In this document: positions 23,201 to 35,200 of the stretch, one piece after another
How positions within the stretch are numbered: position 1 is the stretch's first letter
Layout of the letters: each line of letters opens with the position of its first letter
NCBI RefSeq assembly: GCF_020740795.1
Contig: NC_067295.1
Span: 1,178,501-1,242,500 of the forward strand
Reading direction: 5' to 3'
Length of the DNA stretch: 64,000 nucleotides
DNA from: Apus apus
Lineage: Eukaryota; Chordata; Aves; Apodiformes; Apodidae
Translations under genes and position numbers: made by a program
Notes under the pieces: model-generated
The model's input: only the letters and a program-made list of their open reading frames with translations
What the model was told of the DNA's origin: nothing
The model's database searches: none

Positions 23201-26200
23201 CCCAGCGACCACAGCACAAGAGCAGCTGTTTGGAGGCAGAGGAGAAGGTGCCCGTGACAGCAGGAATCTGTGCTGCTCCCTGGAACACACACCCTGATGG
23301 ATGAGGCTCCCACCCACACCAAGTGTCCCTGTGCTGCTCTCGGGTCAGCTCGTCAGTGGGTTGGGTAACGCCGCTCCCTCCGTCCATGGTGTCCCCATGG
23401 CACTGGTGACCCACTCCAGGAGCAACTGGCACATCCCAGCACACCCACAGGTACCTGAGCCCACCCCAGGGAAGGCTGCAGCGTAACCCAGAGCCAGCAA
23501 TCACACAACAACCCAGCCCCTCCCCAGCTTCTCCACGCATTAACTCATTAATTAAAGCCTTAACAATTAAACGGGATACACAGATTAACTTGCTTCCCAA
23601 TTAATCTGACAAGTGGGAAGCTGCTCGCTGACACCATCCAAGCTCCAACCAGGGGAACCCTCACCCTGGCATTCTCCCTTCTACCATGGAAAAGAAAAAA
23701 CAACCTCAAAGTCACTAGGGCTTTGGGGCAGCCCCCGTGCCCAACTGGGGACGAGTTCTTGCAGGAAGGGGGGAAAAATTGCATTACATCAAAGTGGGGC
23801 ACAGGTGGAGTTAATCAGCAGCAGTAATGGCTCTGGCAGCCCAGGCTCCAGTTGTGCTGCATCCCACCAGAGGATGGATCTTTGATCTCCTCGCTGCCAT
23901 GCCACCACTGGTGACACGTCCTGCAGCCCCAGCACGTATCCTGGGGGAGCCCTGGGCAGCCAGGACACCCCACCATGGCTCCCTCTGCCTCATCCTGTCA
24001 ATCACCTGCCCAGAGAGAAAACCTGACCACCCATCGTCCAGGGCAGGTGATTAATTTCCTTGGCAGCTCTGTGCTTTTGCACTCAGCAGCTAAAAATAGA
24101 AACTCCTGCCTTGGTTGTTGGGGTTGTTTTTTTTTGCACACTCCTGCCTGCAGCAGAGATGCTCTGGAGCCAGTCACACATCCCCACTGCCAAGATCCTT
24201 TCAGAAACACAAATGTGTCGGCGCTTGCTGCTCAGTTCAGCAGCAGACCCTGTGAGAAGCAGGTGAACACGGCTCCTTGTAGCAGATGGTTCTGATTCAC
24301 TGCTGCTGGAGCTGGTCTTACAACCCTTCCATCTACCCTCTCCCAGGGGTCACCCTGCTGCATCCCCCCCTGCACACTGGGTCCTGGCCAGGGCACAACT
24401 TGCCCCACACACAGACAAGAGGGGGGAAACTGCAAGCCCTGAGCTAAATCAGCTGGAGCCGTGGGCTCCACGTGGGCACAGACCCCTGTGCTGCCCTGCA
24501 GAGACCCTCGCTCACCTCCGCAGACAGTGCAGCCTCTTCCTGAAGCCCCTTCCTTTCCCACAGCCCCTTCCCAGGGCTGGCAGCAGCAATCCTTTGTCCA
24601 GAGCCATGTCTGCTGCATTAAAGCACAATTAACATCTCCCCGGCTGCCAGCCCTGCAGGAGATAAGAGTCAAAGCTCTTGTTAGAGCAGACACACCAAAG
24701 AATGAGCAACTTATCATCTTCCATTCACATCAGTCTGTGCATAAAAGGTTTTTCTGGCAAGGAGGAGAGACCCCTGTCCTGGGGACAGATTAGCAGTAAG
24801 AGGATCTGGTTTGGATCACACATTTTCACATGAAGTCGTGCCCTGCTTCTCAGCATCGCCCGCAGCAGCCGCGTCCCGTAGCCACTCCGCTCCCTGGCAG
24901 AGCAGCACTGCCTCAGTGATGCTTCCCCTCCCTGTCCTGCCAGCAAGGCTGTGTCTGGGGAGGATCAAGGGGATGGTCCCTTGAAGGAGGAGCGGGCAGA
25001 TGTCGATGCTTTTAAGCCCAATGGAGCTGCCCAGGCTCAACCCAGCAGGCAGGAGAGGTGGCTGCGTGAGGCCTTAGGACATTTCAACCACTTTGGAGTG
25101 AGCCTGTGCCCCAGCCCCGCTGGCAGCCAGGAAAACTGGGTTTTCCACCCTTAAAAATCCACAGGATAGGATCAGCCATAGGCACCCTGCAGACCAGAGC
25201 CACCAAAAAGCAAGAGCCAGCAGGAAAGCTGCAGCCCAGCCCTCCAGTTCCCAGCACACTGTCAGGTCCTGGGATCAGATGGAGCCCATGGCCACATCCC
25301 TCCTCCCTGCCTGGGAATAGTCTGTGGCAGCTCCCCCACCACCCTGAGCTGTGCTAATCACCCCTTCCATCTCTTTTTGTTTCTACTTTAGAATAGAAAA
25401 GATATTTTTAAAATATCCATGCTTACTTCTAAACCAGGCAGCCTTGGAAACAAAGGGGGCAGAGATGGCTCACACAGATCTGTGCCAGCAGCAAGAACAA
25501 GTAACGTGGCACTCAACAGATTTTTCTTCATTTTCTTCATCAAGGACATGCCACACTGCAAAGCAGGGCAGGAATCTCTACAGAGCATTTATTGCAATAC
25601 CATTTCTCATTTACAGCAAAGGCAGTGCCTGTCAATGCCATGGGAATGAAAAATGGGTCATCAGGTACTGTTAGGGAATTGTTTACTCTGGGGGGTGTGT
25701 GTGTGTGTGATGGAACAAAGCCTTGCATCAGTTTTTATGTCAAAGGAGCCAGTCCCTGGGTCAGAAATGCTGATGGTGGGACAGGATCTTGGCTCAGCCC
25801 AGCTGTGTCTGGGCACAGGGTCCCAGGAACCAGGTTTGAGCCCTGCAGCAGTTCCCATTTCCAGCACAACCCCTGTCCCAGCTCAGGAGCATTTTAGCTT
25901 GTTTGGCCCCACCAAAGGCTGTGGTGGGGTTCATGGGAAACTGTCCCTCTTCTGGCTCAGCCCCACACACCCCAGCAGCCCTGGAGCCTGGCAAGCAAAT
26001 TAGGAGAGATTAATTTCTCCTGGTGTTATGCTTGGTCCAAAGGTTTTCCACTTGGCCTATCCCCATCTGAAGAATAATTTGGTTTCTGAGGTACAAATCC
26101 AGCCTTGGAGCAGCCTCATCTGCCCTTGGTATGATCCTGGCTGTAAAACTGAGCTTTCCTGAAGGCACTTTGCCTGGAGGAAGACACTGGAGGAAGGCTC

Positions 26201-29200
26201 CAGGGCTGTGGCCCCCAGGGCACTCCTGCACAGCATCCTGCAGGCTATGAGCTGTACCTGCAACTGTAGGAGCAGCTGGACTGCTTCACATTGGAGGGCT
26301 GGCACCTAAAGGGATGGAAACTCACTCAAAGTTTTGGAGAAGACTTTGCAATCCAATTAAAAAAAAAAAAAAGAAAAAAAAAAGCCAGGTCTGAATATTT
26401 AGCAGCAAACATCCCGGCAGCATCTGGGAGCACCTGAGCACCTTCTGCAGACCATGGTTCAAACAGCATCATTAAACAGTGCTTCTCATCCCTAAAGAAA
26501 AGAAAAAAAATCCCCAAAGACATGACAAATGAATCTTTTTATCACACACACCCGACACTCCCCCTCACCTGCGGCGCAGGGCGAAGCTCTGTCCTTGCTA
26601 AGCAGCAAAACCCAGCCTGGCTGAACCCTTCAAAGGACTCAGGGAGAAGAGAGCAACTGCAGAGCTCTAATGAGATTTTCTGAAGTCTGTCCAAGTCCCT
26701 GGGGACGGCACAAAGGGGTCCCGGTGCTGAGTGACACCCCAGCCCGTGTCTGCGGTGGTGTAACTGTGGTGGGCCCTGGAGCACAGGGAGCCCTGGCCCC
26801 CTCCTCACAGGGCAGGACCCCCAGTGTTTGCAGCACCAAGGAGATCCCTTGGAAAGCCTGAGCATGGCCAAGATCTCAGGCAGGAGTGGCCGGGTCCTGG
26901 GGTGAGGATTTCCACCTCTGCACTGAGCTGTGGGGCTGATCCCCCGGGATCGGTCACCCCCGAGCAGCGCTGCTCCCTGCTGCTCTCCCTCCCCGGCCCC
27001 CCGGGGCTGCCCCTGCCCCTGGGTCTCGGGAGCCGTTTGACCTCACGTGTGCATTATTCCGGAGGGAACAACACATCTGCCAGGCACTAACGCTCGCTTG
27101 GGAACAAAGTTATTTTAGGCATCATCAAGAGCTCCTCACAGCAATTTCTGCACATTCAGAAGTGCAGCACGTTGATGTCTCGAGGGAAGCTGGGGCTGAG
27201 CTGCAATCCCACCTGCTGAGCCCCATCCTGCAGGGCACTGCAGCCACCCCTTCTCCCTCCCCACTGGGAAGTGACTCCCAGCTCTGCTCTGGTCCCACCA
27301 TATCAGCCACATTTCCCCAGGTCATGTTAGCAAACTGTTACAGGTCCAGGAGCTGGGGAAGGAGCTGCCTTGCCCACAGCTGAGCTCCCTGGGCAGGAGG
27401 AGAGACTGCCCACAGGGCTCAGGATCCAGTGCCATCCCAGCTGCTCAGGGCTGGCTTCAGACCACATGTGCCTCAGCACGAGGAGGAAAAAGAAGAGCCC
27501 ACTCATCTGCAACCCTTGGTGCATGGTCTCCAGGGAATGCTTTTCCTCTTGAGAGCCCTGACTCACAGGAGCCTGAGGAAGCCCTCGCCCACAGCTTGAG
27601 ATGCTTCACAGCCCCAGTCCCACTCCCTCCACACACCAACCCACACCACGACCATGCACCACCCCGCAGCCCTACGGAAATGTTTGCCAAAGAGCAATGG
27701 TCAGTGCAGGGAATAAAAGCCACTGGTGGCAGCTCCCTGGGCAGCGCAGCCATCACGGTGCCAGGGGCTGCTCCCAGCCCTGCCCTGCTGCTCTGCCCAG
27801 CCTGGACCTGCCAGCCCAGCCTGGTCCTGCCAGCCCAGCCGTGCTGCTGCCCTGGGAAGGTGCAGGGCATGGCAGGGCAGGCTGACCCCTGGAAAGCCGC
27901 ACCCCCAGCCAGAGCTGCCTGTCCTTCCCCAAGGCTGGCACAGCTCGGGGCTGCGTGGGCTGCTGCCAAAACCTGCTCTGTGCTCTAAAAATTGACACTG
28001 AGAGCAGCAACAATCCCCCGGCGGTTCCGCCGAGGCGTGCGGCAAACGGGGTGATACCACAGGGGGCTTGGCAGCCAGTGGGGCAGGAGGGCGAGGGAAA
28101 GGATGCCATCCTCCTGGAGAAATGGCTGCTTCTCTGTGGCTCCTGAGAGCTGAGTGGGCTTAACACTAGGGAGAAAAACCCCGAATTAAAGCCTGGCCGT
28201 CTGGCTGCACAAGCTTTGGGAAGGGACTGGCCTGACCCTGCACCAAATCCTGGACACCAAATGCCAGTTGCAATAGGGATGCTCATCTAGGGACCAGCCC
28301 CCTCCAACAAAGTCCTTGGACAGACCCTTCACTCTGAACCCCTTGTAACAATTATTCACACAATTATTCATCCAGCCACACAGTTGTGGCTTTTTCTTAG
28401 TCACGGGCTCAGAGGATACAGAGAGACAGGGGGGCACCAGCTGGGATAGCACAGGGGAAGCAAACCCCAGCAATTCGGACCAAATTCAATATTGCTGACC
28501 ATGCAGATGGGCAAGGCCCAGGCCAGCAGGGCCTGGGGGTCCCGGGATGCCTCCGGCAGCCTCGTGAGCTTGGCTCTGAGGGGAAAAGCCATGAACACGG
28601 GGTTGTTTCAAGGCTGAGAACAAAGGGCACAGGAGTGCTGACACCAAAGGCTCTCCCTTGGCGGGGACCATAGTGGGACCGGAGGTCAGTACAGCTTCAT
28701 TAGTGGTAACGAAGAGCAGCAGGAGCAGAGCTGGGGCACAACCCCCCCTCCTCTCAGCACAGGACCCAGGACCCCGGCGGGGCTCGGGCGCTGCTGGGGG
28801 GACGCGCCGTTGCCATGGTGACACCCGCACAAGCAGAGCTGGAAAAGCCAAAGCCTCCATTTCCCCAGCGCGTCCCTCGGGGCCCAGGGACACTGCGCTT
28901 CAACAGGGAGGAAGAAGATACCCTGGGAGCAGGGCTGCCCAGGCCCGGGCTCGCCGCAGGGCGATGGTTCAGAGCCCGGCAGGCTTGGCTGCCTTGGTGC
29001 AGCTGGGCACGGCTCCCACCACCCCCCTCCTCTCAATAAATTCGATATTAAAAAACCCCACAGAGAATGAAAAAAACACAACTGTCCAGCTCTTCACAAC
29101 GGAACCAGATGCATCCTCAGAGACATGCTGCCAGTCTTACAGCCTCTAGAAGATCTTTCCTGCCTGCTGAGCTACCTGAGGGCAGCAGGACCCCAGACCC

Positions 29201-32200
29201 ACAACATCTGCAATACAAACACCTCCCCAGGCTGAAGCTCCAAAGCATCATTAAGACCCCCAGACCTTCATCGGGCTTCTCCTCACTCCAGGATGGCCAC
29301 AGACCAGGGCAACAGGCATCACTCTTTAAGGCTGAAAACGCATCAGCTCCCAACACTTATTAGTTATGATCAGGAAGACACATTTTTTTCTGGTGCAGGC
29401 ATAAAGATGAAATATCTGTTGCTTTCGAGAGGTTCTGCAATCCTTCAAGGCAATGACTCGGTGCTTACCCAGGATTAAAAATGCTGTCTGCCCTTTTAGC
29501 CAAACAAAGCTGTGAGTTACAGCGCTGGGCTGGATGGAGATCCCCTGCCGGGGGAGCCGGGGCAGCCGCCCGAGGAGCAGCCGCTCCCGGCACCTCTGCC
29601 TTCCCTGCGGGCACGCAGCGACCCCCGCATCCACGCCGGGAATCAGCCCAGACCTGCTGGGGGCAAGTCATTAACACGCGGTTAGGAAATGAGGCAGTGG
29701 CTCAGCGGAGCGGCAGCGGGGCCGCGGGGCAGGGATCACCCTGCGTTCCCCATCACGGGGGGGCAGGGGCACCCCAGAGCCCACCCGTCCCTGCCGACCC
29801 AACCACCTCCCCTCTGCTTTCAAAGAAAAACCCAGTTCTGCACGGGTTTTGTCACAAATTCAGGGTTTTGTCGCTAATAAATATGAAAGTGAAATTATGT
29901 CAAATGTATTCCATTAAATATTCAAACCGTTTAGACTTACTCTAGACCCATTTAAATGTTTTATGAGCTGTAAAATACTCCCCTGCAGGCCCCCAGCAAC
30001 AGGAGCAGCCCCAGGGTAACACCTGGTTCCACACTGGGGCAGCCGATGCTCCAGCACCAGGAACAGAAACCTGGGGACAACTTCTCACCTGGCACCATCC
30101 AGAGAGGCACAGACACCCCCATATGTGTCCCCACAGCCTTCCTCCAGCACCAGCCTCCTAGTCACCTTTGTGGAGAGCCTGGAGCAAAGCAGGGAGCAGG
30201 GCACAGCCCCAAGGAGGTGGGCAGAGCCATCCCCAGCTCCCCCGAACCCACCATCTCCGCAGAGGTGGGTGCTGCAGGGAAGACACTCACATGAGTGGGT
30301 CCATCACCCCGCACCCAAACCCAGCTCCCCACAGGGCACTTTGAAGGGTGGCCACTGAGCTGCTGCCAAAAACTTGCAGCATTTTATGAGGCACAGAGCA
30401 ACGCTTCCTTTCCCCTGCTGCTGCAGGAGAAACAGAAATAAGACAAAGGCGGGGAGGGCTCCGGGAGGGCAGGCAGCTGTCCCCAGGACATGGTGGCATC
30501 CCCATGCTCAGGACTGAGGACACAGATATTGCCAGGCCCGTGCAGCCAGGACTGCACCTGCTGATGGCCTGGCCATGGTGGACGCTGGTGACTCAGGGAG
30601 GGAACACTGTGATGACAACACAGGTGCCCGGGTGCTACCTCCAAACCCACCTTCACAGCCTCCCTCCTTTCACCAGTGGCTCCCAAGGGTATTTTTTCTG
30701 TGCCTGTGCCCTGGTTCTGTGGCTCTGGAGCAGGCCAGGCCTCCTGCACTATGCCTGAGCTAATTAAACCTTTTATTCCAGCCATCCCACACTGGGACAG
30801 ACCCACAGGGACACTGGCTATGGGTGCACACCCGGAAGCCACCGTGCAGCCACGGGAGCCTGGGAGGCACTTCCAGGAGTTACCCTTCCAGGAAAGTCAC
30901 CCACGACATCCCACGTCCCCAGCACTCTCGCTGTCACCTGAAATGGATGCCAAGCTTCACACCCAGATTAAACACCCCATCTATTCTGGGAGGTGTCTCC
31001 CAGACACCAAAGCCTGGGAGAGCTGCCAGCATGCCAAGAGGGAGGCAGGCACCCTCACACCATCCTGCAAACTGATTAGGAGTTTTCTTAACCAGGCTCT
31101 GGGTCTCAAGGCTGCTCCAGCCACTCATTCAAAGAGCAACTCAAGCACTTCTCTGCTTTGAAGACATGAATCTTATTCCTTTTTGCCTTCCCCAAGGAAG
31201 AAATCAAGTCTGTTGTCCACTGGGATTACCACCAGCATACAGGTGCTTCCAGCTTACTGGTGTGCTGCAGAACTGGTTTATTATTTCTCAAATGCAAGAG
31301 CCAAAGAAACATGAATAAAACACCAGCAGATGTGAGGGAGCGGGTGCAGCCCTTCACGGGCAACACTCGCAGCATCTCTTGGCAACTGAGCCCCTGCATG
31401 CAAATGACAGGCTCTGCTGACTGCAAAGCTGGTCCCTCTGCAAGGGAGGCGAGCAGCTGCTGACAGCAGAGCAGGGCTCAGTTTCCCAGGAAAAAAGGCT
31501 TTTTACTCCCCTGAGAGCCTGTCCTGGGAGCAGAAAACGGGCACCAGCCCCAGCTGTGGAGCAGCCACTGCCCTACAAGTCAGACACGACAGAAATGGAT
31601 AAAATCCAGACATGTTCCAGCTAACAGAGCATGCCCTCCCTGCACCAGCTCCCTGGGACCTGCCTCCCTGGCTGCCAGATCCCTATGGCACCTGGTCCCT
31701 ACAGCACCTGGTCCCTACAGCAGCTGTGCCAGCATCTAATCTGCCCCCCAAACCAGGCAGCAGGGATGGGAAAGATGGCAGGGAAGCTGCTCTGGGCAAA
31801 TTTAGCCCAGCTTTGCTTACAGTGAGAAATGCAAAAGTATGAAATCAGCTCCTGGCTTCTATTAAAATTCATGCAGCGACTGGAGATGCAGAACAGGCTG
31901 ATTTCAGACAAAGAACCACTCAGCCCAGGCGGGTACACGGGCAGCCCTGCCCGACCTGCCACCCCAGAACTGGGCTCCTTCCCCACAGCCCCCAGCAGTG
32001 GCACCAGCCTCACCACTGGCACAGCAGCCCCATGGAGGGGCATGTGGCCCAAGTGACCTGGGCAGCACTGAGATGCCCTTCCCAGGGATGGCCAGCTCCC
32101 CTGCAGGGCTGTCCCCTCAGGGACCAACCTAAGCCCACCCAACCCCACACACACCCCTGCACTACACGGCGAAGCAGGTGAAGAGAAGAAACTAAACACT

Positions 32201-35200
32201 GCTGAATGCCCAGAGCCCCTTCCCTCCAACGTTCAGGGCTAATTTAGTATTAAAAGACTCCCCGGAATTGATTTATTTCCGTTTCTTCCTTCTGGCCTAA
32301 GCAGATTCCCTCCCACTTTTTCCAGACTGATCCATCAGAAAATTAGCCCTGCTAATGCTCTGAGAGAAAAGCCAGCCCTTGGCTTTCAGATGGCTCCAGG
32401 TTGCATCAACCCTTCAAGAGGCACCATGGGGAGCACCACACCAGAGAATTGTCCTGAGAACTGGGATGTGGGTGCTGGAGCATCTTCCCAAGGGCCGGGG
32501 TGCAGGTGCCTGCTGGGGACTGGCAGATGCTCAGGCATCCATACCTCCCTCCCGTGAGCACATGGAGACCCAGAACCAGACTTGCCAAAACCAAACCATG
32601 TCCAGTGTTGGTTTGCACACCCTGGAATGAAGCTTTCCATCTCTCCTGCAAAGCAAAGCTGGCGGAGGGAGCCAGCAGGCAGCCAGCAGCTGCTGTTTTG
32701 CCAACGGAAGGTGCGCGCACACACTACAAAAAAAAACCCACAACACAACAGAGATGCAAAAAATCTCTTATGCAAAAAACCCATATTATATACTGCTGGT
32801 TCCACCCCCTGAGCAGCACAGGGCTGAATGTAATCAAGAGTCCTCAGAGCTCAGGGTCACAAGCGACAGCTTTTATTTACAGCGCGCAGTGGCTGTCCCA
32901 GCGGGCAGATTAACTGTGGCACGGCCAAGGCTGGAGCAGAGAGTGGCTGGGGAGAGCTGAGGACCTCCACAGGGAACAACCACCACAAACCTCTCCTGGG
33001 CACCTCGGTGCAAAAAGGCAGATGCCAAAGCTTGGCCTTCAGAGGCAGTATTCCCAGTGCCCAGCTGCCTGCTCAGGAAGCCCGAAGCTGTGCCAAAGCA
33101 CCAGGACTGGCTCCCTCCTCCTCCTCCAGCAGCACCTACGCATGCTTTACCAGGAGGACCTTGGCTTGCTCCCTCTCCTTGGGGCAGCAGGAGAGGGGTG
33201 ATAAACACCCTCTTACACACCTTGGAGAAACCAAGACAAGCTGCCCTGCTCCCAACTCCCCCGGCAAAGCAGTTTCATCCCACTGATTAACACAGAATCC
33301 ATCTCCCCTGCTAACATGAGGGAACTCATTAGCACCTCTTCCCTGGGAGAAAAGGCTCATCTTTCATTTTTTGCTTTTATGTTCTTCTCCTTTCAGGCCC
33401 AATTAGTACAAAAGTCTTAACTCACCTGACCCTGCAAAGCTGGGGACAGAGGGTGGGGCTGCAAGCACCAACCACAATGGGGAAGGGGACACATGGGGAG
33501 GCTCTCATGGCCCTTTGGTTTCTGGGCTCTGGCAAGATGTTCCCCCTGTTACTCGGCTGCTACAACACAACAGAAGTGCTGTTGGTTGCACAGCTTTAAT
33601 TTCTGTTGAGGTTTCTGCTGCCTTGCCAAGATGACAGCAAAGGCAGCTCCTTTGGTAGCACCCAGAAAAATGGGATTCACACCCCAGAGTGATAAACCTG
33701 CTCTTTTCCAGGAGATCTTTCCCCCCGAGACTCCTGACATATGAAGTTAGGGAAGCACATGCACCCTGCCCAGAGCAGCCACTCTGTCTGCACAGGCAGA
33801 ACCCCTCCTGCCCTCACTGGCTGGGATCTGCTGGAATCTGCCCTGAGCAGAGGGATCTGCCCCAACCCCAAGGAAGGGGAGGAAGACCTCCTGCTACAGC
33901 TGAGCACATCCCAGACACACCACAGCTCATGCGAGGGAATAATTAAGCCCCTCGTTATGAAGCAATGTCTGGAAATCTCAGAGGTGATGCCTACAACAGG
34001 GATGCTGGAGGCAGAGGGTGGTTTGCCTCCCCAGAGGCTTTCCCTTCCGGGGGAAGCAGCAGAGCAGAACTCAGACAGAAGCTCCTGTGGCTCGAAGCAA
34101 AGCTCCTGCTGGGAGCAGAACTCTCACCCCAGGGCTCTGCCTGGCCTTAGGGGCACCCCAGGGTGGGGGGCCTCACCCCAACAATGCACTCCCAGCCAAA
34201 CCCTCTGCTTGGCACCCCTGGGCACCGTGGCACTGCCCCAGCAGAGCAGGGAGGGCTGGTCTATCCCTGAGGAGCTAAAGGTCCTTCCCCATTAAACCCA
34301 TTTTTCAAAGGAAGGAAAGCCAAAGGACTCTGCCTCTCCAAAGCTGGAAGCCAACAGGTGCCATCTTGATGCATTTTTTCACACTAGGATCATTTTTATT
34401 TCCCTAGTATCTGTGGTTTATTTTCCAAATATATTTAGATGAACATCCTTCTTTGTTTAAGAGATGATGATAAACAAGCACAACTCAAGAGGTTCTCCAG
34501 AAGATGAAACAGTAGGAGGGAAACAACCTAGGGGGCCATTAGAAACTAATGCCAGATTAATTTTAAATGGATTTCTATTCATTTGCATTTGCTCAGGCCT
34601 TCATAATCCATTATCCATAGCTTTGCTTGTGTCTAATGGTTTGACATCCCTGAAAATGAGCAGCTGACCTGGAGCCTGCTGGGACCAGGAGATGGCCTGG
34701 GACAGGAGGTGGAGAGCAGTTGGGTGGGTGTGGGTGCTGCCCCCCAGGGCATCCCAGGGTGCTTCACAGCGACTAGCACCAGGAGGAGCAGAGACAGCCT
34801 CAAAAAGCAGGGCAGGAGCTGGCAGCTCCATCCCCCGTGTCCGCAGCCCTCACCCAGGCTGCTGGCAGCTCCCAAGGTCCCGCCTGCACAGGAGTGCAGC
34901 TGCCACACGCCCCGGCCTTGGGGACCTCCCCACGGTCCCCACCACCAGCAACCACCACAAACCTCGCTGAAAAAAACAAACCCCAAAATAACGCCCTGTG
35001 CTTGCCCAGCACCTCCTCCTGTGCCCGCCCTCCCCCACCACAACCCCCCCACGGTCACCAACAGCCTCGCTCGCTTCACCCAGAAAACCAGATGCCAAAT
35101 TTCTGGGGTCACAGAGAGCAGGAGCTGTGACATGACAGCTTTGCTCTTACACAGACACCAATCAAACCTCAGTGTCACCAGTGCCACCTCCCCGAGCTTC

